Source of the DNA: Dasypus novemcinctus | Lineage: Eukaryota; Chordata; Mammalia; Cingulata; Dasypodidae | Length of the DNA stretch: 64,000 nt | Direction of reading: 5' to 3' | Assembly (NCBI RefSeq): GCF_030445035.2 | Contig: NC_080698.1 | Coordinates: 6,310,038-6,374,037, forward strand | Shown here: positions 12,090 through 22,417 of the stretch, piece after piece | How the letters are laid out: every line of letters begins with the position of its first letter | Numbering within the stretch: position 1 is the stretch's first letter | Position numbers and translations under genes: made by a program | The notes under the pieces: model-generated | The model's database searches: none | Told to the model about the DNA's origin: nothing | The model's input: only the letters and a program-made list of their open reading frames with translations

Positions 12090-12505
12090 TGTTGTTTTTT
12101 TTAATTTCTCTCCTCTTCTCCCCTCCCCTGCCCCAGTTGTCTGTTCTCTGTGTCCATTTTGCTGCATGCTCTTCTCTATGTCCACTTCTGTTGTTGTCAG
12201 CAGCACCAGGAATCTGTGTCTCTTTGTTGTGACATCTTGTTGTGTCAGCTCTCTGTGTGTGTGGCGCCATCCTTGGGCAGGCTGCACTTTCTTTCGCGCT
12301 GGGTGGCTCCCCTTAAGGGGCGCACTTCTTGCACGTGGGGCTCCCCTACGCGGGGGACACCCCTGCGTGTCACAGCACTCCCTGTGTGCATCAGCACTGC
12401 GCATGGGCCAGCTCCACATGGGTCAAGGAAGCCCAGGGTTTGAACTGCAGACCTCCCATGTGGTAGGCAGACACCTTACCCGCTGGGCCGAGTCTGCTTC
12501 CCAAT
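12090..12505 (-). mobile_element. DAS-type SINE, full length
   Basis: Antisense tRNA-derived SINE with a T-rich start, ctctcctcttctcccc body, and head ending GCTGGGCCGAGTCTGCTTCCC. A short 8-bp direct repeat atatatgt (12082-12089 and 12506-12513) may be the target-site duplication. An AT-rich microsatellite follows directly. Confidence 0.85.
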
Positions 12506-12552
12506 ATATATGTATTATTATAATTATAATAGTAATAATTATTATTATTATA
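12506..12552. repeat. AT-rich ATT/TAA microsatellite
   Basis: Tandem TAT/TAATA/ATT units immediately follow the SINE head. Simple low-complexity sequence. Confidence 0.85.
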
Positions 12553-12559
12553 AGGAGTA

Positions 12560-13560
12560 AGCCATAAACCAGGACTCTAGTTCACAGCTTGCTGGCAAGC
12601 ATCTTTTGCTGCTGCCTGTGCAGATGGCCATGGGGGGGCTTCATTAGAGCCGGTGAGCAGCCCCCCAGGGGCTCCGTGTCAGGCTCTTAGCTGCCCCAGG
12701 GCCCAGGTGCAGGACGGTCAGGAGAGCTGGCTGGGCCCTATGCACGGACAGTGCAAGGTCATGGCCCGGCAGCTTTCCAGGCCGGGCGTCACGAGGTTAC
12801 ACGTCAGGAAAGGCCCTTGGGGGCAGCGGCCCCTCCCGTGCACGGGGCCATGCCGCAGTGAAACCTGGCGCCGGGGCAGCCCGAGATTCAGGAAACAGGT
12901 CTGGGGGGGCCAGGGCTTGGCAGCGTCCTCGGGGCCTCCGCGGGGTGGACACTGCCCGGAGGGGCCTTAATTCTCGATTCTTCACCCAGCTGCTCGGCTG
13001 AAGGAGAAAGAGCCCTGCCAGGGCCCTCCCGGGAGGGCCTCCGCTGCTGGACACAGCGGCATTGTGTGCAGGGCGGCCCCTGCAGCCAAGCAAAAGCCAC
13101 AGAGAGGCCCTTTCATTTCACGGCCAAATCAGCAGGGCTGTGTCCAGAGAAAGGGGCCCTTCGCCCCCCGGCCCTGGCACATCTGGGTTGGCTGAGCACT
13201 GGCCAGGGGTTTTCCAGGGCCCTCGAGCCAATGGTTCTTCATGCACCCCTGTATTTAGAAGTCTGTATGCAAACAGATGCTTAAGGCAAGTATCCTTTCT
13301 ACATCCAAACACTCGTACATGTATGCAGATACATTCACACTCTCAACCAAGGGAAACATTAATACCCATCATACGTGATGTAGGAAAAACATCGGGTACA
13401 AGGTAATAAGCAAGATCTACAAGGTTTGCAGTGACACGTGAGGTTACAAAAGGGATAATCCGGCCTCGCTGTTTCTCCAAAGCTGGGTTGCAGTTAAGAC
13501 AAATGATTTTTTTCCACCTATAGAGGGCAAATTCTGAGCCCCTTTCTTGGATGTGATTTA
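12560..13560. other. GC-rich upstream flank, nothing recognised
   Basis: Unique-looking GC-rich DNA up to about 13.2 kb, then AT-richer. No gene, RNA or named repeat was identified. Confidence 0.4.
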
Positions 13561-13564
13561 TTCC

Positions 13565-13700
13565 TTCAGTTAATACACTTTTTTGGGGGGCCACTACCAT
13601 GTCCCAGGCTCTGTTCTGGGTTCGTGGGATGTGGCAGTTGAGACAGTGGTCGCATCCACGGCCCCTGTGAGTTTTGCACTCTCAGCAATCCAAGGAGACC
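13565..13700 (+). repeat. L2-like ancient repeat remnant
   Basis: The segment ccactaccatgtcccaggctctgttctgggttcgtgggatgtggcagttgagacagtgg follows the common L2 pattern 'tgtgccaggcactgttctaggcgctggggatacagcagtgaacaa'. Short and diverged. Confidence 0.5.
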
Positions 13701-15386
13701 AACGTCCCCTGTGGCTTCAGGTAGTGACAGCGAAGGAAGGACGGGTGTCGAGGAAGTGGCAGTGGATGGGAGACGTGAGGCTGTAAGGGAGGGGTCCCGT
13801 GGGTACAGGGGAGCTGGTTCTAGGCTGAACGCCTGGCCACATCTTGCCTGCTTGAGCTACACTGCACCCGCGTGGCCAAAGCCGGCCCTGGCTGGCCCCA
13901 GCGCGCCGCCCCCGCCACCCCTGCACCTGTGCACCACCCCTGCCACCCCTGCACCTGCGCAGCTGACCCTTGGTGGGAGAAAGGCAGGTGCCGGCTGGCC
14001 TCGCGGGAGCAGCCACGGGGCCTCTCCCGTCCCCTGTCCCCTGGGCAGCCACCACCCAGCAGCACCCCTCCGGCCTGGCCCTCAGCTAGTCCCATCCTGG
14101 TCTCCTTGCTGTAACGAGCACGGCCCGAGGCCAGAGGTCCGGCCTCAAGGGCCTGCTCCCCGAAGGCCCCGGGGGGAAGCCGGCCTCGCCTCTCCCGGCC
14201 CCTGGTGCGCGGCGGCATAGCTCCAGCCCCTCCGCGCCTCTCCGTCGTCACGCGGCGTCTCCCCCCCCCCAAGTCTGTGTGTCCCCTCTTCTTGCGAGGA
14301 CACCAGTCTCCTGGGCTAGAGGGACCGCCCTTCCCCAGCATGACTGCACCTTACCTGACTCCATCCGCAGCCACCCCGATTCCAAGGAAGGCTGCAGCCT
14401 GAGCCTGCGGTTCGGACGTCAACAGCTCCTCCTGGGGGAGGCACAAGCCAACCCCCGACGCCCTCCCCACGTCCTCTCTCGCTGGGGAAATTAAAGCGAT
14501 CCGAAGAGCTGCCTCCAGATCCCCGGCGCCTCGTCACCCACTCCCCCGTTCTTGCCTTACTCCATTCCCCGTCACCGCGGCTGAACCGGGCGCTGGGCCC
14601 CGGGCCCTCTCTGCTCTCAAGGACGCTGTCCTCTTTCTGCTACGTTGGCAAGCCCCACTCCCCAACCGCCCCTGGACCATTCCATGAGCAGAGAAGCACA
14701 CCGTTCCATCTACCACCCGTTACAAAACTAACACAGAACCCCGCTCCTGACGCCCGTTTTCCCTGATCTGCCAACAAAACTCTTCCACGTGGTTGTCTCC
14801 ACGGTCTCTCCTTCCGCTCATTTGTCTTCAGGGCTTTGCTCGGGTGTCCCTCGCCAGGGAGATCTTCTAACATTGTTCCTAAAGTCGCAGCCCGCCTTAC
14901 GCCCTCTCCTCTGCTGCGTTTTCGCCCTCGCCGCTGTCGCTTCCTCATGCGCTCTAACGCACACAGCTGCTTTGTGGATTGTCCACCACGGCCCCTCCCC
15001 CCACTGAAGAGTAAGTCCACCCAGGCCTGGGATTTTGTCTGTGCTGTCCGCTGCCATGCCCCCAGCACCTGGAAAGGGCTGGCGCAGCGCAGGTGCTCAG
15101 AACAGCTTGTGCAGGGAGTGGGTGAATGCGCAGGAAGGCCAGGGCCAGCGAGGAGGCCAGCGGGGCTGGAGTGGAGGAAGCAGGTCCTGGGGGGGCAAGA
15201 GGCCCGAACGGGCCAAGCGAAGGCGCTTATTGGAAGTGTGGTTAGGGAAGGGGGAGGGACATGGTCTTACTGATCCTACTGAGATGCTGGGTGGGCCATG
15301 TAGAAAAGTCCTCAGCCCATGAACGTGCTTCCATGGCAGGCAATTCGTACACCCACGTGCTTATGAAAATATGCTTCAGGACTAAA
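13701..15386. other. GC-rich upstream flank, nothing recognised
   Basis: GC-rich sequence with open frames on both strands and a short imperfect tandem of gccacccctgcacctg at about 13914-13960. No conserved coding segment was recognised. Confidence 0.4.
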
Positions 15387-15399
15387 GGAAAGCTGAGTG

Positions 15400-15798
15400 G
15401 GAAGCGGCTGTGGCTCAACTGATAGAGCGTCCACCTACCACATGGGAGGTCCAGGGTTCAGAACCAGGGCCTCCTGACCCGTGTGGTGAGCTGGCCCATA
15501 CGTGGTGCTGATGTGTGCAAGGAGTCCCGCGTAGGGGAGCCCCACGTGCAAGGAGTGCACCCCGTAAGGAGAGCCGCCCTGTGCAAAAAAATGTGCAGCC
15601 TGCCCAGGAGTGGCTGCACACACGGAGAGTTGATGCAGCAATATGACACAACAAAAAGAGACACAGATTCCCAGTGCTGCTGACAAGAATACAAGCAGAC
15701 AAAGAAGAACATAGAGCAAATAGACACAGAAAGCAGACAACTGCGGGTGGGGGTGGGGGGGAGAATTAAGTAAAAATAAATCTTTGAAAAAAAAAAAG
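15400..15798 (+). mobile_element. DAS-type SINE, full length, 13-bp TSD
   Basis: Sense-oriented SINE starting gaagcggctgtggctcaact, with A box in tggctcaactg and B box ggttcagaacc, ending in an A-rich tail with TAAATCTTTGAAAA. The direct repeat ggaaagctgagtg (15387-15399 and 15799-15811) is exact. Confidence 0.92.
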
Positions 15799-15990
15799 GG
15801 AAAGCTGAGTGTTGAGTGGTGCCTGCTATACAGGCTGCAGGGAATGACTGATGTTTTATTGGTCAAATAGAGCATTGAGTATTTCTCACTCAAAACACAG
15901 AACAAAACAAAACACTACTGGTAAACACTTAAAGCCACGCTTTGCCCATTTAGTGATAAAACAACTGGTGCACATTATTAACATATAGTT

Positions 15991-16438
15991 CCCCCTCCCC
16001 CTCCCCCTCCTCTCCCTCTTTTCCCTCCCCTTCCCCCCGCCCTGCTGTTTTTGCTGTCTGTGCCCATTCACTGTGTGATCTTCTGCATCTATTTCTCTTT
16101 TTGTCTTTTCTTCTTGTCCTTCTCTTTTAGGATTCACCGGGATTTGATCCTGGGGACCTCTGATGTAGAGAAAGTTTCCCTGTCAACTCTGCCACCTCAG
16201 TTCCTGGTCTCTGCTGCACTTCACCTTGACTCTCCCCTTCATCTCTCTTTTGTTGCGTCATCATCTTGCTGCGTGACTCACGTGTTGGGGCACTGGCTCA
16301 CTATAAGGGCACCAGCTCGTTGTGCGGACAGTTGGCTCACCGCACGGGCACCCCTTTACCAGGAGGCCCCAGAGATTGACCTGGGACCTCCCATATGGTG
16401 GGCGGAAGCCTTATCACTTGAGCCACTCTGCTTCCCAT
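15991..16438 (-). mobile_element. DAS-type SINE, alternative subfamily
   Basis: Antisense SINE whose body differs from the common form. It contains gattcaccgggatttgatcc, a CCACCTCAGTTCCTGGTCTCTGCTGC block and ggcaccagctcg repeats before the head ending AGCCACTCTGCTTCCC. The same body is seen in sense at 48.35 kb. Flanking catatagtt/catacagtt (one mismatch) may be the target-site duplication. Confidence 0.85.
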
Positions 16439-16444
16439 CATACA

Positions 16445-17065
16445 GTTTTTGAGATCATTTACCAACAAGTGTTTCCAGGGACATGAAACAGGCATACACT
16501 AGTACCAAAGCGGGGGTTCTAAATATAGGGCACAGAATGTGAAAGCCTCTCTGCTTCCTACATATACAAATAGCAGCAGGAACCCACTCAGCGGGCCCCG
16601 GCCACGTCTAGCGGTTCTGAGCACCCTTTCACAGTGGTCACTGTGGTCTGGTGCTCACGGGGACACCGTCTTCCGAAGCTGCTTTGTAAAGGTGCAAGGT
16701 GGGCTGCGGTCTGGGAGTGGACAGGCCAGTCTGGACAGGAGGCGCGTGGATTTGGGGTTCAGGCGGGTGCACTTAGTTGGTGGAGATGGTGCCGTAGTTT
16801 CTAGAACTGCAGGGGCGAGGGGCATGAAGTCTGGAGCTCCTGGAAGGCCGAGCACCCGGGCGAGCCAGGCCGTGGGGAGGCAGGAGGAATGAAGGCTCAC
16901 GTCAGACCTGCCCCCCAGGAGGCCGGGCTCTGGGCTTGCTAGATGCACAGGGACAGCCGCTGGCCCCCAGAACTGCCTCAGCTGCCCGCCGCACACTGGG
17001 GTGTGTGTGGGGAGCAGAGTGGGCACCGCCACAGGGCCCGGGAGGGCACGGGGCTCAGGACGAGG
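16445..17065. other. Upstream flank, nothing recognised
   Basis: GC-rich unique-looking sequence with no gene or repeat signature that I can name. Confidence 0.4.
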
Positions 17066-17067
17066 GG

Positions 17068-17255
17068 TTCTAAAAGTGAGGTCTCTCAACCAGCCGCACG
17101 AGCACCTTCCGGGAACTGTTAGAGGCGGGCTCTTAGGCCCCACCCCGAGAACTGCTGAATCGGAAACCCTGAGGCTGGGTCCTGGCAATCAAGGTCTTCA
17201 TAAGCCCCCCAAGAGGTTCTGACGCATGCTCAAGTTTGGGAACAACTGGTCTAGA
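17068..17255 (+). mobile_element. MER5A-type (hAT) DNA transposon fossil
   Basis: The order gttctaaaagtgaggtctct ... gggaactgttagaggcg ... aggccccaccccgagaactgctgaatcggaaaccctgagg ... caagaggttctgacgcatgctcaagtttgggaacaactgg follows MER5A nearly end to end. It is a non-autonomous, inactive element. Confidence 0.85.
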
Positions 17256-17524
17256 CTAGTTCCAGGTGATGCTGATGAGGCTAGTTAGGGACCACACTTT
17301 GAGGACTACATAAGCAAAAGCTTATGAGTAAACCCAGAAATTAATTAACAAGTCCTACTGGACATGTGCGGGCTGTTCAATTAGTAAGGAGTGTCTTTTC
17401 TTTTTTTTTACACTTTATGTATATCTGTATTGTTCCTAAACATATTACTTTTGTACATGAAAAACATTTAAGATTTTTTCTTAAAAAATCAAAACTCCTC
17501 AGGTCTTTTGTATAGCGCTTTACA

Positions 17525-17655
17525 ACAAGGCTTCTCAAAGCACCCGGGAATCTTGCCAACATGCAGATTCAGCTTCAGTAGGTCGGGGGTGGGCTCTGAG
17601 ATTCTGCATCTCACACAAACTCCACTCTGGGTTCACAGCAGGGGTTTTTCACCCA
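17525..17655 (+). mobile_element. MER5-like DNA transposon fossil, diverged
   Basis: The segment aaggcttctcaaagcacccggg ... agattcagcttcagtaggtcgggggtgggctctgagattctgcatctcac keeps the MER5/Charlie layout with a central region resembling 'cagtaggtctggggtggggcctgagaatctgcatttc'. Family-level assignment only. Confidence 0.6.
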
Positions 17656-18539
17656 GGAGCTTGAGCTGAAATTCAAAAAAGTCATTATTCCTTGTGGGGA
17701 CGTGTTGGTGCGGGTGTGATGTATTCATTCAATGAAATACAGCGTAGTGTGCACTTAGTAAGTGGTCCGTGGTTTTCACCTGACTGGCAAGGGGTCTTGT
17801 GGGACAAAAAGGTTGAGGCCCCTGGTTTACAGAATGCAGAATACTTTCACGTGTGTTTTCCTGTCTTCCTCACAGTCCAGGCGGATTGGCTAATTCGCTT
17901 AGTCAGCCATTATATACGGCTACGTACCAGGGCCTGCAACCAGCCACGCAAAAACGCCAGCCAAAGACACCAATACATAGGGTGGTGGGAGAGCAGGACA
18001 CAGGAGGGCGCCGAGGAGGAGCGGGGCGCCTGGAAGACCCCTGGAGGGGCTGCTTTCAGTGGAGATGGGCGCCCTGAGCCCTTAGCCCAGGGCCAGGCTC
18101 TGGGCCGGTGGCAGGACGCTCCGGCCGGGCAGGGCCCCTGGGCCAGTGGGGGAGGTGGGCGGGCTGGAAGGTACGGTAGGAGGCCGGGGAGGCACTGAGT
18201 GTGAGGCGGGGTGCGGCTCTGGTCTTAGGGCCACTGGGCTGCTGTGCGGGGAAATGAAGCTTCCCGAGCTGGTGCAGGGAGCGCCGCGCCCTGCGGGGGC
18301 GCCAGGGACTCCGCGTGGATACGGGGGTCAGGGTCTCCGTAAGAATAAAGAGCCCCCCAGGACAGGAGTCTTCACTGTGCACCGAGGGTCCTGGGCCCGA
18401 GGACTTTTGCCCTTTCCCCCTCTTCGGAGACCCTGGCTCTCATCCATGCTTTGCTGGTCACGTGGGCATCTTGCCGCCGCCGCCGCCCTGGGCCTCAGTC
18501 TCCCCACCATGCTGCCAAGACCTCGGGCGGGCCCACGGC
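17656..18539. other. Upstream flank leading into the CpG island
   Basis: No repeat or exon was recognised. GC and CpG content rise steadily toward the LIMD1 promoter. Distal promoter elements may lie here but cannot be read. Confidence 0.4.
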
Positions 18540-19400
18540 TGAGCCCCCACCCTCGGCCGTGCACCTCGGGCAAGCGGGCGGCGGGCAAGACCCGGGTGGA
18601 GGCCACCTCGGGCGGCACGCGGGGTTGGCTTCGCACCGGGGAAACTGAGGCAGGCAGGGCGAGGAGCTCGCACCCCGCAGACACCTGCCAAAGCCCAGCG
18701 GCCTGGCCTGGGCTCCGCAGGCCGCCCAGGCCGCCCTGCAGGGCCGTCTCCGACCGGAGCCGCCAGGGGCGGGGCGCGGCCCGGAAGGGCGCGGGAGGGC
18801 CCGGGGCTGTTGGGGGTCGGCATCGGGGGGGGGGGGGGGGGGGGTCCCAGCGGGGAGCTCCCGCGCTATCCCCGGGCGGGAGCGCGGGGCGGACGAGGCG
18901 GGGCCGCGCCTGAGTGGCAGGCCCGGCCCGGCGGGAGGCGCAGGCCCGCTCCCAGGCCCCGCTTCCCCGCCCGGCCTGCCCCGGGCGCCCGCCCGCCGGC
19001 CCGCCCCTCGCCGGCGCCCCCGCCCCTCGCCCGCGCCTCCGCCTCCTCTCGGGCCCCGGCCGTGCGGGGCGGGCGAGCGGCCGGCATTGGGCCCCGCGCG
19101 CCACTTCCGCGACCCGCCGCGCCTCGGGCCCGCGCGCCTCCAGCCCCCGCGGCCCTCGCACAATGGGCCGCGCGCGCCGGCTGCCGTGAACTTGCCGCCG
19201 GGACGCCGGCGTGCGCCCCGCGGGCCGCCCGCTCCGCGCTGCGCGCTCCCCCTCCGGCCAGGACCGCGGCCCCGGGCTGCCGGGGACGTGCTGCGCCCCG
19301 CGCCGCGCCTCTGCTCCCGCCGGGCCGCCCGCGGCCTCCCCGCGCTCCCGGGCCGGCGCCGCCCGCACGCCCGCCGCCTTGCTGTGGGTCGCCGGGTTTG
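18540..19400 (+). promoter_or_regulatory. LIMD1: CpG-island promoter region of LIMD1
   Basis: This is a dense CpG and GC-rich block immediately upstream of the LIMD1 first coding exon. It contains an Sp1-type GC box (ggggcggggc, 18766-18775), many further GGGCGG/CCGCCC motifs and no obvious TATA box, which fits a TATA-less CpG-island promoter with dispersed start sites. The transcription start cannot be read from sequence alone. A run of 20 G at 18825-18844 sits inside the island. Long frames are open on both strands here, but this follows from the scarcity of stop codons in very GC-rich DNA. Confidence 0.8.
18825..18844. repeat. Poly-G tract (20 G) in the CpG island
   Basis: Twenty consecutive G on the + strand inside the LIMD1 promoter island. 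The true length is likely uncertain because such runs are hard to sequence. It is capable of G-quadruplex formation. Confidence 0.9.
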
Positions 19401-19788
19401 GTTGCTCAAGGAGGATGTGATTTTTTTTTTCTGGGTGCTTATTATTTTTTTTTCTTGAATGATTTGAAAAAGAAAAAAAGAACTCCGCTCAGCAAGCGGC
19501 GGACAGAGAAGCGCCACCAGCTGCCTCCACGTGGACGAGTCTCGGAGAGGGAGCCGCAGGCAGGCGTGATCCATCTGGCCTCTGGGCCTTAACTTCAGCT
19601 GGACTCTGAGGCCTGGGGCCATGACCCTGACGCTGGGCAGGTGGAAGGCTTCACCTGCCTTGGGCTGGACTTGAGCCCCTGTCCTTTGCCACCGGCCCCC
19701 TTCCCTCCCCAGGCCCCTCATCTTGGTCACCTGGGCTGGACGGGAGGACCTGGACGGGAGCACCTGGTCGGGAGCACCTGGCCGCGAC
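19401..19788 (+). other. LIMD1: Probable 5' leader / 5' UTR region of LIMD1
   Basis: This interval lies between the CpG island and the LIMD1 start codon. It begins with an AT-rich islet of T and A runs (about 19420-19482), unlike the GC-rich DNA on either side. A pyrimidine tract ending in CAG at 19710-19712 resembles a splice acceptor, so part of the interval could be a 5' UTR intron. The alternative is one continuous leader. No upstream frame here looks like a conserved gene. Confidence 0.5.
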
Positions 19789-21137
19789 ATGGACAAGTAC
19801 GAGGACCTGGGCCTGGAGGCCAGTAAATTCATCGAGGACCTGAACTTGTACGAGGCCTCCAAGGATGGGCTTTTCCGAGTGGACAAGGGCGCAGGCAACA
19901 ACCCAGAGTTTGAGGAGACGCGCAGGGTGTTTGCCACCAAGATGGCCAGGATCCACCGCCAGCAGCAGCAGCAGCTCCTGCAGGAGGAGACCCTGCCCAG
20001 GGCGGGCTGTTTCCCCGTCAATGGAAGTGGCCGCCCGGGCCCGCAGGCCCCCCGGGCAGCTGGCGTGAGCGGCAAGCTGGTCTTGGACGGGGGCCGCCAA
20101 GCCCCCGCGCGCCATCCCCACGGGGACACCCGGCACGGCCGCCCCCGTTGCCGCCGGGCAGCCTTTGGCCCCTTCCCAGGAGCAGAGGGCCCGTGGCGCG
20201 GGACGTGGCAGCCAGGACTGTGGCTCCGGGGAGGGTCTGGCGTGTTCTGAGACATCTGCCCTGCGCCAGCCGGGGCCCTGCGAGGATTCTTCCTGCCTCA
20301 CCCACGGAGATTATTACGACAACCTCGCCCTGGCGAGCCCAGAGTGGGGCCACGAGCTGGGAGTGACGCCCGGTGTAGGCAGTGCGTGGCTTGGGTCCCC
20401 AGCGAGCGACCTGCCGCTTCCCAAACCCTCCGGGGACCATCGCTTCTATCAGCGGCAGCTGTCCCCAGTCTCCAGAGGGTCACTTGAAAGTGACCTCGGT
20501 GGCCAGGACGGTGGCGTCGGTGGCCGCGGCGCCGAGAAGCCAGCGGGCCCTTGGTCCGCTGCCTCCAGCCAGCGGGGCAGCCCTGGCCTGCCTTCCCCAT
20601 GCCCGGAGAATGGGCCCCTCCTGGAGCCCCCGCAGCCCCGGCCCCCGTCTCTCTCGGCCTCCCTGGCTCTCAGTCGCCCCAGCCAAGGAGTCCTTCCGAG
20701 AACTAGCTCGGGAGTGGAGAGTGACGTTTTGGGTGCGATGTCCACGCCCACCGTGGACCCTCAGCCCTGGTTCCAGGATGGGCCCAAGGCTTACCTTTGT
20801 CGTTCTGCCCCGTCACCCTCGCTCGCCGCCGTGGACAGCCCACCGCCGGGCGTGGCCTCTGGACTGGGTCCCAAGCCTGGCTGCACTGACCCTGGAACTG
20901 GCCCCAAGCTCAGCCCCACCAGCCCTGGCCCTCCGGCCATGTCCACCCTGCCCGAGCTGGCTTGTCACGAGGGCCCCCCGGGCTGGCCCCCCGGGAGCCC
21001 CCCCAGGCTGCGGCTGCCCTGCCAGACGCTGGCCCCGGGCCCCGAAGTCGGCCCGTCGGTGGCCGAGCTGAAGTTAGAGGCCCTCACCCAGCGCCTGGAG
21101 CGCGAGATGGATGCACACCCGAAGGCCGATTACTTTG
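19789..21137 (+). CDS. LIMD1: LIMD1 first coding exon (pre-LIM region), with an internal 1-nt frameshift
   Basis: LIMD1 is an Ajuba-family scaffold protein. It links PHD and VHL proteins for HIF1A turnover, works with Argonaute in microRNA silencing, binds RB1 and restrains Hippo kinases, shuttling between junctions, cytoplasm and nucleus. The exon encodes the N-terminus MDKYEDLGLEASKF, the conserved block VDKGAGNNPEFEETRRVFATK, a short poly-Q (about residues 61-65), the THGDYYDNL and DPQPWFQDGPK blocks, and the juxta-LIM segment ELKLEALTQRLEREMDAHPKADYFG. The ATG at 19789 has G at -3 and G at +4, a strong Kozak context, and matches the family start. The donor G|GTGAGTG at 21137/21138 splits a codon in phase 1 just before LIM1, where the human exon ends. 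The reading frame changes at 20089-20093: residues 1-100 are in frame 1, and homology then resumes in frame 2 at the KPP block. Read literally, frame 1 stops at 20248-20250 after 153 codons. After discounting one base the exon encodes about 449 residues, about 20 fewer than I recall for human. The LIM domains lie on later exons outside the window. Confidence 0.93.
20089..20093 (+). other. LIMD1: Frameshift site in LIMD1 exon 1 (G5 where G4 is expected)
   Basis: The coding strand reads GAC, then five G, then CCGCCAAG. With four G it would encode D-G-A-A-K-P-P, the expected LIMD1 block, and run directly into the open downstream frame. With five G the frame is lost. A homopolymer length error in the assembly is the simplest explanation. 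A real allele or lineage-specific disruption is less likely, because the 1,044 nt downstream remain open and conserved. Confidence 0.85.
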
Positions 21138-21640
21138 GTGAGTGAGAGGTTGGGGGGCTGCCCTCGGGTGGGTAATGGGATGCCTGCGATTGGGGGAAGT
21201 GGTCCCCTACCCCCAGCCGGGGATGCTGCGGCTCTCCTGCAGGGACTTTTTGTTTTGTTTTGATTTTTGCCCTTCCTCTATCCGCAGTTTCTGATTCAGA
21301 AACTTGAAAGCATCTCCGGGCAGAAAGCGGATCTCACGCCGGGGCTCACCCACGCGTGAATGGTGATGCGGGGTGGGACCGCTCACGACCCCTCCTGAAA
21401 GGGGAAGTGCTGAGCTTTGAACCTGACGGCTTTCGGGTGTGATTTGAGAGCCCCTCACAGCCAGGGCTCCCGTGGGACTGGACAGGGAGCCGCTTTCTCA
21501 GGCTCAGATGCCCCTGAGACGCCCGTCAGGTCTGGCCGTCTGCGGGGCTCTGGACGGCGGTGTGTGCGTGTCACGGTTCCTCGCGCGTGGCCGAGGCGGC
21601 GAGGCGCTAACACGGAAGGCTTTTAGAACGCGGTTCTCAT
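21138..21640. other. Start of intron 1, nothing recognised
   Basis: GC-rich intronic DNA after the donor. No conserved element was recognised. Confidence 0.4.
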
Positions 21641-21785
21641 TTTGGCCTGGAACTGGTTAGAAATTCAAATTCTTGGGCCCCACCCCAAACCGACTAAGCA
21701 TTTCTGGGGTGGGACCCGGCAATCAGCGTTTTCCGGAGCTGGCCAGGTGGTCCTGGTGTTCTGGGGGTTTGAGAACCCCCGGAAT
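21640..21785 (+). mobile_element. MER5A-type DNA transposon fossil
   Basis: The order ctggttagaaattcaaattcttgggccccacccc ... gactaagcatttctgggg ... gcaatcagcgttttccggagctggccaggtgg ... gagaacccccgg follows MER5A and is truncated at both ends. Confidence 0.75.
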
Positions 21786-22177
21786 AGGTGGCACCCCTGT
21801 CCCAGCCAGCACTTACACCCCCAGGGACCTGAGCGGGCCCTCGGCAGGGTGGAAGAGGCTCCCTGAGGTTTTACGTACAAGCCCAGCGTTTGTTGTATTC
21901 CCTTAAAAAGCACAAAGTCCTGGGAGCTCTGGCTTGGGTTTGGAAGTGGTGAGAGGTGGCTCTCGTCCCTGTCGTAGAATGCTGTGGCCGGTTAGGACCT
22001 GACCAGAGAGGCAGCCTATTTTTAGAAGAGCCTGAGGATTTTTTTTTCCCCACGTGAGCCTTCGAGTGCAGGGAAGGTCGGGCCCCGTGGGGGTAGCGGA
22101 TCTGCCAAATGGAGGAGGGCAGGGCAGGGAAGGTTCTGGAACGGGAAGATAGCTGGCTTGCTGCTCTCAGTCTGCTC

Positions 22178-22417
22178 TTCTCCGTGAGGGAATGGTCGTG
22201 TCCCCGGGTACCTGGAGGGGCGGGAGTCCGAGGTGGAGACCGGGCAGCGCTGGGTTCTCGTTCCTCGCGGGAGACCGTTTCACACCAGCTCCGCAGATTC
22301 TCCGTGAGGGAATGGTCGTGTCCCCGGGTACCTGGAGGGGCGGGAGTCCGAGGTGGAGACCGGGCAGCGCTGGGTTCTCGTTCCTCGCGGGAGACCGTTT
22401 CACACCAGCTCCGCAGA
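22178..22417. repeat. Exact 2 x 120-bp tandem duplication in LIMD1 intron 1
   Basis: Bases 22178-22297 and 22298-22417 appear identical. The unit begins ttctccgtgaggg and ends agctccgcaga and is GC-rich with several CpG. Perfect identity implies a very recent duplication or an assembly artefact. Confidence 0.95.

Noticed and set aside
18495-20255. Long open frame (586 codons) on the - strand across the LIMD1 promoter and exon 1
   Set aside because: It runs antisense to a clearly conserved exon, in very GC-rich DNA with few stop codons, and its translation is Arg/Pro/Gly/Ala-rich without domains.
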